In this document: piece by piece, positions 6,584-12,819 of the stretch
How positions within the stretch are numbered: position 1 is the stretch's first letter
Layout: each line of letters opens with the position of its first letter
Assembly (NCBI GenBank): GCA_039936115.1
Contig: JBDTIZ010000226.1
Span: 1-12,819 of the forward strand
Direction: 5' to 3'
Source: DATIJJ01 sp039936115
GTDB lineage: Bacteria > Pseudomonadota > Gammaproteobacteria > DSM-16500
DNA length: 12,819 nucleotides
Translations under genes and position numbers: made by a program
Notes under the pieces: model-generated
What the model saw: only the letters and a program-made list of their open reading frames with translations
Database searches by the model: none
Told to the model about the DNA's origin: nothing

Positions 6584-6607
6584 GCATTCATTAGCAGATT
6601 TCGTGGG

Positions 6608-6637
6608 ATTATAGAAGCATCCTAGCCAATATCGCAA
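6608..6637 (-). promoter_or_regulatory. Candidate promoter of the thiEMD operon
   Basis: On the minus strand, TTGCGA (6632-6637) and a perfect TATAAT (6608-6613) are separated by 18 bp. Transcription would start near 6601 and run about 300 nt through the inverted repeat and 21-bp array before reaching thiE. Confidence 0.5.
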
Positions 6638-6672
6638 ATGAAAAACTATCGATCTTTTTGCTTTATTTGATC

Positions 6673-6678
6673 TATACT
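6673..6678 (+). promoter_or_regulatory. -10 box placed for a leaderless cysZ transcript
   Basis: TATACT ends six bases before the cysZ ATG at 6685, so the predicted start of transcription falls on or next to the ATG. No Shine-Dalgarno is visible. No good -35 is seen at 15-19 bp; TCGATC (6649-6654) is the nearest weak match. Confidence 0.4.
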
Positions 6679-6684
6679 ATCCCC

Positions 6685-7434
6685 ATGAATAATTATCCCA
6701 CCACAGGCTTCCAATACCTCTCAGATGGTTTTAAATTAATTTTTAAACCAGGTCTAAAACGTTTTGTCATTATCCCACTTATCATCAATACCTGTTTGTT
6801 TGTGAGTTTGTTTTATCTGACCAGACATTTTTTTAATGAATTTGATCTATGGGTAGAAGGTCATTTGCCTTCATGGCTAAAGTGGTTAGGCCAAATTCTT
6901 TGGTTAGTTTTTTTCTCTGGTTTTTTACTTGTGATGATTTACACATTTGTCACCGTTGCAAATCTGATCTCCGCGCCATTTAATAGCTTTTTAGCCGAAA
7001 AAGTTGAGCTCTATCTCACAGGCAACACTCTCGAGCAAAAATCCTGGCGAGAAGTTCTTGCCGATGTACCACGTGTGATTGGACGGCAACTCGCTATTCT
7101 AGGCTATTATCTGCCGCGAGCGATTTTTTTATTACTGTGTTTTTTCATTCCTATCGTTCAATTCTTCGCTGCGTTTTTATGGTTTCTATTCAATGCCTGG
7201 TTTATGACATTGCAATTTCTAGATTATCCCACCGACAATCATAAGGTCCCACTTCGTGATGTCCATGCATGGACTTGGCAAAATCGTTTGTTATCTTTAA
7301 GTTTTGGCTCAAGTATTTTAATTTTGACTATGATACCCGGGTTGAATTTTTTCGTGGCACCAGCTGCTGTTGCGGGGGCGACTAAGCTTTGGGTGAATGA
7401 GATGAAGAATAAAACATCGCTAAAAAATCTTTAA
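6685..7434 (+). CDS. cysZ: CysZ-like sulfate transport / EI24 family membrane protein
   Basis: A 249-aa inner-membrane protein of the CysZ/EI24 family, close to the usual length of about 250. E. coli CysZ mediates sulfate uptake for cysteine synthesis. The N-terminus GFQYLSDGFKLIFKPGLKRF (about 8-27) followed by VIIPLIIN is diagnostic. Other family features are NLISAPFNSFLAEKVE in the middle and LNAW-like FNAWFMTLQFLDYP near residue 180. Four to six hydrophobic helices are visible. The frame can be extended to a TTG at 6658, but ATG at 6685 matches the family start. There is no ribosome-binding site before either. No other sulfur-assimilation gene is in the window, so the substrate assignment rests on family only. 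Confidence 0.88.
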   Translation: MNNYPTTGFQYLSDGFKLIFKPGLKRFVIIPLIINTCLFVSLFYLTRHFFNEFDLWVEGHLPSWLKWLGQILWLVFFSGFLLVMIYTFVTVANLISAPFNSFLAEKVELYLTGNTLEQKSWREVLADVPRVIGRQLAILGYYLPRAIFLLLCFFIPIVQFFAAFLWFLFNAWFMTLQFLDYPTDNHKVPLRDVHAWTWQNRLLSLSFGSSILILTMIPGLNFFVAPAAVAGATKLWVNEMKNKTSLKNL

Positions 7435-7456
7435 TATTCTTCGATTTGGCGCTGCT

Positions 7457-7486
7457 GGACGAACACATAGGTTCGCCCCTACAAAA
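7457..7486. repeat. Partial third copy of the GTTCGCCC hairpin repeat
   Basis: GAACACATAGGTTCGCCCCT followed by ACAAAA (7461-7486) matches the right end of the 88-bp repeats at 75-162 and 254-341. GGACGAAC (7457-7464) and GTTCGCCC (7471-7478) form a stem with one mismatch and a 6-nt loop. It lies in the 62-bp gap between the convergent cysZ and ugd genes. There is no U-tract on either side, so a Rho-independent terminator is not supported. Confidence 0.7.
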
Positions 7487-7496
7487 ATTCCATTCG

Positions 7497-8831
7497 CTAA
7501 GCCCTGCCAATCCCATAATACTCAAACTCAGCATCTTTCATTTGCTTAGGATCATATTGATTACGCCCATCAAAAACCACCAACTGGCGCATCATTTTTT
7601 TCATCGCTGAAATATCAGGATAACAAAACGGTTTCCATTCCGTCACTAACACCAGTGCATCCGCACCTTCTAGCGCAGCATATTGATGCTCAACCAAGCG
7701 TAATTTTTTCGATGCGAGCCATTCTTTAGGAAAAATATTTCGAGCAACCGGCATCGCAACAGGATCATACGCATGAACCGTTGCATTATGCGCGAGTAAT
7801 TTTTCTAACAAAATGAGTGACGAAGCTTCACGCATATCATCAGTGCCCGGTTTAAATGACAAACCCCAAACACCAATTGTGATATTCGATAAATCTTTAC
7901 CAAATTTTTTGAAAATCTTTTCAGGTAATACATGTTTTTGATTGAAATTGCGTTCTTCAACAGCACGTAAAACCAGTGGATCTATACCATTCACTTCCGC
8001 CATGCGCACCAACGCTTTAACGTCTTTTGGGAAACAAGAGCCGCCATAACCACAACCTGGATAAATGAAAGAATGACCAATGCGTGAATCAGAACCAATA
8101 CCCATTCGCACATTTTCCACATCAACACCCATTCGATCACACAGCAATGCCATTTCATTCATGAAAGATATCTTGGTCGCGAGCATCGCGTTCGCAACAT
8201 ATTTTGTCATTTCAGCATCTTTGACGCTCATGAAATAAATTTTTTCCGGGTTACGCAAGATAGGCGTGTAAAGATCTAACATAATCGATTTTGCTTTTTT
8301 GGAAGTTAAACCAATAATAATGCGATCAGGTCGCATAAAGTCATCAATCGCGGCTCCCTCACGTAAAAATTCCGGATTGCTGACTACATCAAATTTCGCT
8401 GTCACGCCGCGATTTTTTAATCCATCTTGAATGATTTGTTTAACTTGATCTGCAACACCTACAGGTACTGTGGATTTATCCACTACAATGCAATAATGAT
8501 TAATGTGCGCACCAATATTTTTGGCTGCTTCAAGCACATATTGCATATCAGCCGATCCATCTTTATCACTCGGTGTACCAACAGCAATAAAAATAATATC
8601 TGGGTCGCCTGCCACTTCTTTTAGCGCAGACACAAACTTCAAACGACCCTCAGCAATATTTGTCGCAACCAGAGTGTCTAAACCAGGCTCATAGATAGGA
8701 AGAATGCCATTATTTAAGTTATCGATTTTTTGTTTGTTTACATCGACACAGGTCACGTGATTGCCAAGTTCAGCAAAACAAGTCCCTGTTACTAAGCCAA
8801 CATAACCTGCACCGATTACTGTAATATTCAA
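7497..8831 (-). CDS. ugd: UDP-glucose 6-dehydrogenase
   Basis: A 444-aa cytosolic enzyme oxidising UDP-glucose to UDP-glucuronate with two NAD+, at normal family length. The N-terminal Rossmann motif is ITVIGAGYVGLVTG (about 3-16). The conserved FIAVGTPSDKDGSADM follows at about 81-96, then STVPVG (about 120-125) and NPEFLREGAAIDDF (about 152-165). The active-site GYGGSCFPKD (261-270) has the catalytic Cys at 266, and the C-terminal domain has GLSFKPGTDDMREA. The start codon is TTG (8829-8831), fixed by the strong GGAGGA and the four-base overlap with the upstream gene's TGA. It is last in galU-GT-ugd. Its product can feed uronic-acid glycans or lipid A modification. Confidence 0.95.
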   Translation of the reverse strand: MNITVIGAGYVGLVTGTCFAELGNHVTCVDVNKQKIDNLNNGILPIYEPGLDTLVATNIAEGRLKFVSALKEVAGDPDIIFIAVGTPSDKDGSADMQYVLEAAKNIGAHINHYCIVVDKSTVPVGVADQVKQIIQDGLKNRGVTAKFDVVSNPEFLREGAAIDDFMRPDRIIIGLTSKKAKSIMLDLYTPILRNPEKIYFMSVKDAEMTKYVANAMLATKISFMNEMALLCDRMGVDVENVRMGIGSDSRIGHSFIYPGCGYGGSCFPKDVKALVRMAEVNGIDPLVLRAVEERNFNQKHVLPEKIFKKFGKDLSNITIGVWGLSFKPGTDDMREASSLILLEKLLAHNATVHAYDPVAMPVARNIFPKEWLASKKLRLVEHQYAALEGADALVLVTEWKPFCYPDISAMKKMMRQLVVFDGRNQYDPKQMKDAEFEYYGIGRA

Positions 8832-10393
8832 AGCGATCCTCCGTTCATTTTTACTTTTACTTTTGTCTTCACTTGATAAACACGTACTTGATCACCGTGT
8901 GTGTTTTCAAACACTTTAATAGGTGCCCATGTTATTTGTTTTAAAATACTTTCATCATTCACAGAATTTTTCTTTCTACTGCGCAATGCAAGATAATCAA
9001 ATTGTTTCCACCTACCTTCATCTATCGCTTTAAGTTTTTCATATTCATGGCCTTTGGAAAAAATATCGTTGCCTAAATGGTTGGCATAATATAACAATTG
9101 ATAATCATTGCTATAAATTTTTGCGTCAAGTGCTGTATTTACCGCTAACCAATCGCCGGCATCACGAATATATTTTTTTGAATATCCAAAATCAACTATG
9201 CCACCTAAGCCATACGTCAACATAAAAATAGCTGCGAGTAATACAGGCCATTTACGGCTTTTCCACTGCGTGAGCAAACTTTCACATGCAAACGGCACCC
9301 AGAGCATTAAGACCAGAGATAAACCGATCAAATAACGTTTCGCTAAAAATAAATTATCGACAAGAAAAATAGCTGTAATAAAAACATTTACAAAAATATA
9401 GGATCCCATTACAAGACGTGTCTCGAAATTCCATTTCGCCGTTTTTTTCCACCAACCATAAATGACAAGTCCAGCATAACCAATCGATAAATTGGATATG
9501 ACATTAACTACATACCAACCGATTAACATCACCACCAAAATAATTGGCGCTTCATGCAATGCAAAAGGACTCAATACATGGAGAGCTAATGCATCCTTGG
9601 CCATTGTAAATCGTTTCACAAGCTCACCAATACCGTGAACTAATTGATATTGAACTTCAGATAATCGTCCTAATTGTTGCAGAGGATTGACGATTAGCCA
9701 GGTAATCACACCAAGTGTTGCGAAAATAGGGAGTGCGTTTAATTGGAAAAATGCTTTCACTCTGACGGAGAGATGGTTTCTTACATCAAACAATACTGCC
9801 ATAGGTAGCAGCAATAAAAATATCGCACCTTCAATCCGAAACATTGTTGCTGCAATGAGCGTTACGCTCCAAAGAATTGCCGTATGAAAGCGATAGCGTT
9901 GAAAAAATCGTAAGAAAAAAAACAATGATAATAAATAAAATGCCCAGTAGCCATGATCGCGAATAACATCAACTCGAATCTCATTAAAATCATGCGCCAA
10001 CAAAATCACAACTGCAGCCAATCCAACAATGCGAGCTGAGGTTGTCAATGTACGAACAATTGCGATAAACGTTATCACAGAAATAAGTGAGAAAAATCCA
10101 TCCAAACAATTAGCCGCTGAGAGATAAGAAAGATGCGTCATTTGGCTTAATGCATAAATACACATTGAATAAAACGGCCAGTTTGCCTGATTACACACAT
10201 GCGTTGCTGCTGACAAGCCATCGCTCATTGTTGCAGCACTTTGCAAATAACAAATTGCGTCGGGATTTATGATAGATGTTTTCGCGGCAGCCCAAATAGC
10301 CAGAATAATGCTAAAAAATGCCGCCACTAAATAAACAATGGTGTTCGTCTTTTTTTTAGCAATAGCAAACTCGTTAGCGATTACTCCATGCAT
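8828..10393 (-). CDS. Polytopic GT-C type glycosyltransferase (GT39/ArnT-like fold)
   Basis: A 521-aa inner-membrane protein with about ten or more hydrophobic helices and a soluble C-terminal tail of about 110 residues. This is the architecture of GT-C enzymes, which transfer sugars from polyprenyl-phosphate donors on the periplasmic side. An Asp in the first periplasmic loop (D45 in IINPDAICYL) is placed as in GT39 family members. RDHGYW (145-150) and RIEG (186-189) are further conserved-looking polar sites near membrane edges. The exact acceptor and sugar cannot be told. It overlaps galU by 13 nt and ugd by 4 nt, so the three are almost certainly cotranscribed and the sugar probably derives from UDP-Glc or UDP-GlcA. 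The start ATG at 10391-10393 has only a weak GAGAG upstream and may rely on coupling to galU. Confidence 0.75.
   Translation of the reverse strand: MHGVIANEFAIAKKKTNTIVYLVAAFFSIILAIWAAAKTSIINPDAICYLQSAATMSDGLSAATHVCNQANWPFYSMCIYALSQMTHLSYLSAANCLDGFFSLISVITFIAIVRTLTTSARIVGLAAVVILLAHDFNEIRVDVIRDHGYWAFYLLSLFFFLRFFQRYRFHTAILWSVTLIAATMFRIEGAIFLLLLPMAVLFDVRNHLSVRVKAFFQLNALPIFATLGVITWLIVNPLQQLGRLSEVQYQLVHGIGELVKRFTMAKDALALHVLSPFALHEAPIILVVMLIGWYVVNVISNLSIGYAGLVIYGWWKKTAKWNFETRLVMGSYIFVNVFITAIFLVDNLFLAKRYLIGLSLVLMLWVPFACESLLTQWKSRKWPVLLAAIFMLTYGLGGIVDFGYSKKYIRDAGDWLAVNTALDAKIYSNDYQLLYYANHLGNDIFSKGHEYEKLKAIDEGRWKQFDYLALRSRKKNSVNDESILKQITWAPIKVFENTHGDQVRVYQVKTKVKVKMNGGSL
8837..8842 (-). promoter_or_regulatory. 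Strong Shine-Dalgarno that sets the TTG start of ugd
   Basis: GGAGGA on the minus strand lies five bases before the TTG at 8829-8831, inside the last codons of the upstream gene. No ATG is available nearby that keeps the N-terminal Rossmann strand, so this site decides the start. Confidence 0.8.
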
Positions 10394-11259
10394 GCGACCA
10401 GCTCTCGCAGTGAATGTCTAAACTCTTCCGAAACTTCTGGATGTTTTAATGCATAAGCAATTGTTGCTTCAAGATAACCTAATTTGCTACCGCAATCGTA
10501 TCGTTTGCCATGAAATTGCAACGCATGTACGGGTTGCTCATTGAGCAAGGTAGCAATCGCATCCGTTAATTGCAATTCGCCGCCGGAGCCGCGCACGGTT
10601 TGTTCCAGCAAGGTAAAAATTCTAGGCGTTAAAATATAACGACCCACAACACCCAGATTTGAAGGTGCATCTTCTGGATTCGGTTTTTCAATAATGCCAT
10701 GAATGGCGGTGAGTAAATTATTTGAACCCGCGACATCTACGACACCATATTTTTTTGTTTCGGTGGAAGGAATTTTTTGTACGGCGACTAAACTCGATTG
10801 TGTCTCTTCAAATGCATCGACCATCTGACGTAAACAAGAGCGTGCCCCGCCATCAATCAAATCATCTGCTAGCAAGACAGCAAACGGTTCGTTCGTCACT
10901 AACTGTTTAGCACATAAGACAGCATGACCTAGACCTTGCGGTGATTTTTGGCGAATATAGGCGCACGATACGCCTTCCGGTAAGATATCGCGGACGATTT
11001 CTAGCAAGTCAAATTTACCACGCTCGAGCAAGCTGGATTCTAATTCATAATTAGAATCAAAATGATCTTCAATGGCACGCTTGCTGCTGCTCGTCACAAA
11101 AATAAGTTCGGTGATTCCCGCCGCAACGGCTTCTTCAACGGCATATTGAATTAAGGGTTTATCGACAATAGGCATCATTTCTTTGGGATTTGCTTTCGTC
11201 GCTGGTAAAAAGCGGGTCCCGAGTCCTGCCACTGGAAATACTGCCTTGGTCACTTTCAT
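10381..11259 (-). CDS. galU: UTP-glucose-1-phosphate uridylyltransferase GalU
   Basis: A 292-aa cytosolic nucleotidyltransferase making UDP-glucose from UTP and glucose-1-phosphate, at normal length for bacterial GalU. The nucleotide-binding motif GLGTRFLPATKANPKEMMP spans residues 12-30 and metal-binding Asp residues sit in LLADDLID (129-136). Further motifs are IIEKP, GVVGRYIL, GSGGELQLTDAI and the C-terminal YDCGSKLGYLEA. The ATG at 11257-11259 is preceded by AGGA at a long distance (about 13 nt), so initiation may be modest. It is first in the galU-GT-ugd operon, which links UDP-glucose supply directly to its oxidation and to a membrane glycosyltransferase. Confidence 0.95.
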   Translation of the reverse strand: MKVTKAVFPVAGLGTRFLPATKANPKEMMPIVDKPLIQYAVEEAVAAGITELIFVTSSSKRAIEDHFDSNYELESSLLERGKFDLLEIVRDILPEGVSCAYIRQKSPQGLGHAVLCAKQLVTNEPFAVLLADDLIDGGARSCLRQMVDAFEETQSSLVAVQKIPSTETKKYGVVDVAGSNNLLTAIHGIIEKPNPEDAPSNLGVVGRYILTPRIFTLLEQTVRGSGGELQLTDAIATLLNEQPVHALQFHGKRYDCGSKLGYLEATIAYALKHPEVSEEFRHSLRELVACME

Positions 11260-11352
11260 GTTAGTTAGGATCCTAAACTGGCCGTAATTGCGAAATGGCG
11301 AAGTTTATCATAGTTGGGGATAGGAAAATATATACCTTTTTTGCTTTCATCA

Positions 11353-11425
11353 TTGCGAGCGTAAGCGATTTATCATTCACGCGAAGGCGGGAATCTATCT
11401 GGATGGGTTCCCCTTCGCGGGAATA
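11353..11425. repeat. REP-like palindromic repeat in the galU/GT4 divergent gap
   Basis: GCGAAGG (11381-11387) pairs with CCTTCGC (11412-11418), and GGAA (11390-11393) with TTCC (11408-11411), leaving a two-base bulge and a 14-nt loop. Flanking GCGGGAAT is shared with the palindrome at 2442-2460. The TTGCGAGCGTAAGCGAT segment at 11353-11369 is another commonly seen bacterial intergenic repeat motif. On the minus strand a TATGAT (11307-11312) could be a galU -10, but I see no matching -35. Confidence 0.5.
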
Positions 11426-11440
11426 ACAGATAATAACCCC

Positions 11441-11469
11441 TTGTCGAAAATCCCCTAACCTGCTATAAA
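11441..11469 (+). promoter_or_regulatory. Promoter of the GT4 glycosyltransferase gene
   Basis: TTGTCG (11441-11446) and TATAAA (11464-11469) are separated by exactly 17 bp. Transcription would start near 11476, about 23 nt before the ATG. TAGGAA (11487-11492) serves as ribosome-binding site. Confidence 0.6.
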
Positions 11470-11498
11470 CAAAGCATTTTTCAGTCTAGGAATTCCGC

Positions 11499-12641
11499 AT
11501 GAAACTTGCCTACGCGACTACTTTTGATGCACGAGATGTTATTAATTGGTCTGGTACGCCTTTCCATATGGCCAAGGGATTTGAACAACAAGGTGTGCCG
11601 ATTGAGTATATTGGCAACTTATCGCGAAAATTACCGTCTTTTTTCAAACTCAAACAATTCTGGAAAAAAACAGCGTGTGGGCAGCGTGAAAGTCCGCGAT
11701 TTAATGTGACGGTTGCCAAACATTATTCCAAACAAGTTGCCGAACGATTACAAAACTATGATGTCGATGCGATCATTTCGCCACTCATCAACCCAATTTG
11801 TTACCTAGAAAGCAAAAAACCCGTCGTATTATGGACCGATGGCCTGTATGCAAGCTTGCTGGGATTCTATCCTGGATTTTCAAGCCACTCAGCTACCTCT
11901 GTTGAGCAAGGCAATATTATTACACGCGCTTGTTTGGCGCACTGTGATCTTGCCATTTTTTCTTCAGATTGGGCTGCGCGGACCGCGTTAGAAATTTATG
12001 GCGCCAGTAAAGACAAAGTCAAAGTTGTTCCTTTCGGCGCGAATATAAATTGCACGCATTCAGTCAACGATATTCGCAACATGGTAAGAGCCCGTTCACG
12101 CGACACAGTGAAATTATTATTTCTCGGAAAACATTGGCATCGCAAAGGTGGCGATATTGTTTTTAATGTGGCAAAAGCATTACACGCTGCCGGCCAGCCT
12201 GTTGAACTTAATTTCGTGGGTTGCCATCCGCCTAGAGGTGTAGAAATTCCTTCTTACATTAAATGTCATGGGTTTATTTCAAAACGGACGCCGGAAGGAT
12301 TGCAAAAAATTACTGATTTACTTAGCCAATCCCATTTTTTATTTCTACCTTCGCGTGCTGAAGCGTGTGCAATTGCTTTTTGTGAAGCCAGCGCCTTTGG
12401 CTTGCCTGTCTTGAGCTCTTACGTGGGCGGCATTTCAACTGTCGTTAAAAATAATATCAATGGAATGACATTTGGATTAGATGCAGAACCTTCAGTCTAT
12501 TGCGATTATATTATGGATCTCATGCACAATTATTCTCGTTATGAAGAATTGGCATTATCGTCATTTCATGAATTCCAAACACGTTTAAATTGGGGTGCCG
12601 CGACCAACTCGGTGAAGCAATTGATTCAAGAACTTCGTTAG
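11499..12641 (+). CDS. GT4-family (GT-B fold) glycosyltransferase
   Basis: A 380-aa cytosolic or membrane-associated glycosyltransferase using a nucleotide-sugar donor. The C-terminal Rossmann domain carries FLGKHWHRKGGDI (about 208-220), with the donor-phosphate-binding Arg/Lys at 215/216, and the EX7E motif of family GT4 (E288 and E296, in PSRAEACAIAFCEA). GLPVLSSYVGGI and NGMTFG follow at the usual spacing. The N-terminal acceptor domain (1-170) has WSGTPFHMAKGFEQQG, a typical glycine-rich start. Donor and acceptor are unknown. It is transcribed divergently from galU and its neighbours, which suggests a shared envelope-glycan pathway. A clear promoter (11441-11469) and TAGGAA six bases ahead support the ATG. 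The gene ends ten bases before a repeat array. Confidence 0.9.
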   Translation: MKLAYATTFDARDVINWSGTPFHMAKGFEQQGVPIEYIGNLSRKLPSFFKLKQFWKKTACGQRESPRFNVTVAKHYSKQVAERLQNYDVDAIISPLINPICYLESKKPVVLWTDGLYASLLGFYPGFSSHSATSVEQGNIITRACLAHCDLAIFSSDWAARTALEIYGASKDKVKVVPFGANINCTHSVNDIRNMVRARSRDTVKLLFLGKHWHRKGGDIVFNVAKALHAAGQPVELNFVGCHPPRGVEIPSYIKCHGFISKRTPEGLQKITDLLSQSHFLFLPSRAEACAIAFCEASAFGLPVLSSYVGGISTVVKNNINGMTFGLDAEPSVYCDYIMDLMHNYSRYEELALSSFHEFQTRLNWGAATNSVKQLIQELR

Positions 12642-12650
12642 AAGAAAGAC

Positions 12651-12735
12651 CTGTCATCCCGCACTTGATAACTTGTCACCCTGCACTTAATAACTTGCAC
12701 CCCGCACTTAATAACTTGTCACCCCGCACTTGTTG
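12651..12735 (+). repeat. Second tandem array of 21-22-bp units
   Basis: Units begin at 12651, 12672, 12694 and 12715 (21, 22, 21 bp and a last one merging into the hairpin). The core TGTCACCCCGCACTT is shared with the array at 6336-6462. The linker differs: ATAACT here, GCAATC there. It begins ten bases after the GT4 stop codon. Confidence 0.8.
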
Positions 12736-12819
12736 CGGGGTCCGGAATCAAAGCACAAAAAAGTCATTAACAAAATAAAAAATAAAATGTATTTTTTATT
12801 ATTTAAAACCCGGACCCCG
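12717..12819. repeat. Second REPIN-like element, cut by the window end
   Basis: The left arm 12717-12745 matches the 29-bp arm at 6446-6474 at all but one base. The core (12746-12809, 64 bp) aligns with the first element's core through shared ATCAAA, AGTCATTAA, TTTTTTAT and TTTAAA. The right arm starts CCGGACCCCG at 12810 and runs off the edge. An inner hairpin ATAAAAAATA (12775-12784), loop AAATG, TATTTTTTAT (12790-12799) is perfect. Confidence 0.8.

Larger units (their letters stand above)
6297..6684. other. Divergent intergenic region between thiE and cysZ
   Basis: 388 bp without a gene. It holds the thiE ribosome-binding site, about six 21-bp tandem units (6336-6462), a 29-bp inverted repeat around an AT-rich core (6446-6561), one further reversed unit, a minus-strand promoter (6608-6637) and a plus-strand -10 box (6673-6678). 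I looked for a TPP riboswitch on the minus strand and did not see its conserved CUGAGA or ACCUGA segments. Confidence 0.7.

Noticed and set aside
6297..6684. TPP riboswitch ahead of thiE
   Set aside because: Neither strand shows the conserved CUGAGA and ACCUGA segments in the expected arrangement. The region is repeat and AT-rich DNA.
6658..6684. TTG start nine codons upstream of the cysZ ATG
   Set aside because: It has no ribosome-binding site, lies across the probable -10 box, and would add residues not seen in the family.
7457..7486. Rho-independent terminator between cysZ and ugd
   Set aside because: The hairpin is present but no U-tract follows on either strand.
12590..12778. Open frame giving a repeated HPALNN peptide
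   Set aside because: It is the translation of the 21-22-bp repeat array and overlaps the GT4 gene end in another frame. It has no ribosome-binding site.

Overview
The window looks like chromosomal DNA from an AT-rich gammaproteobacterium. The GalU, Ugd, CysZ, YhbY and thiamine-salvage proteins all read as gammaproteobacterial. A large lone coiled-coil protein and abundant small dispersed palindromic repeats are reminiscent of Legionellales (Legionella/Coxiella relatives), but that placement is inference from style, not from a marker gene. There is no rRNA, tRNA, transposase, phage gene or CRISPR array.

Layout. Bases 1-370 hold a possible C-terminal scrap of a plus-strand gene, a hairpin, and two 88-bp copies of a dispersed repeat. 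Bases 371-1969 (-) encode a 532-aa soluble coiled-coil protein of unknown function. Bases 2044-2397 (-) encode a small two-TM protein related to ion channels but without a K+ selectivity filter. It is divergent from a Bcr/CflA-type MFS exporter (2530-3717, +), whose stop overlaps the stop of yhbY (3712-3990, -), a ribosome-assembly RNA-binding protein. Bases 4096-6296 (-) form a compact thiE-thiM-thiD operon. It encodes thiamine salvage (thiazole and HMP kinases plus thiamine-phosphate synthase), with overlapping reading frames and no visible TPP riboswitch. The 388-bp gap to cysZ (6685-7434, +) holds an array of about six 21-bp units. The array ends in a perfect 29-bp inverted repeat around an AT-rich core, a REPIN/BIME-like element.

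Bases 7497-11259 (-) form a galU -> GT-C-type membrane glycosyltransferase -> ugd operon with 13-nt and 4-nt overlaps. GalU makes UDP-glucose, Ugd oxidises it to UDP-glucuronate, and the membrane protein probably transfers a sugar from a lipid carrier in the envelope. A GT4 glycosyltransferase (11499-12641, +) is transcribed divergently, so the right third of the window is an envelope-glycan locus. The window ends inside a second copy of the array-plus-REPIN element.

The most unusual feature is this composite repeat. Both copies combine a 21-22-bp tandem array with a terminal inverted pair of REP-like hairpins. The stems differ by a compensatory base-pair change and the cores share an inner AT hairpin. 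In the first copy a good minus-strand promoter lies upstream, so the whole element would be transcribed as the thi operon's leader. A second dispersed hairpin repeat (GGGCGAAC...GTTCGCCC) occurs three times, each time beside apparently convergent gene ends.
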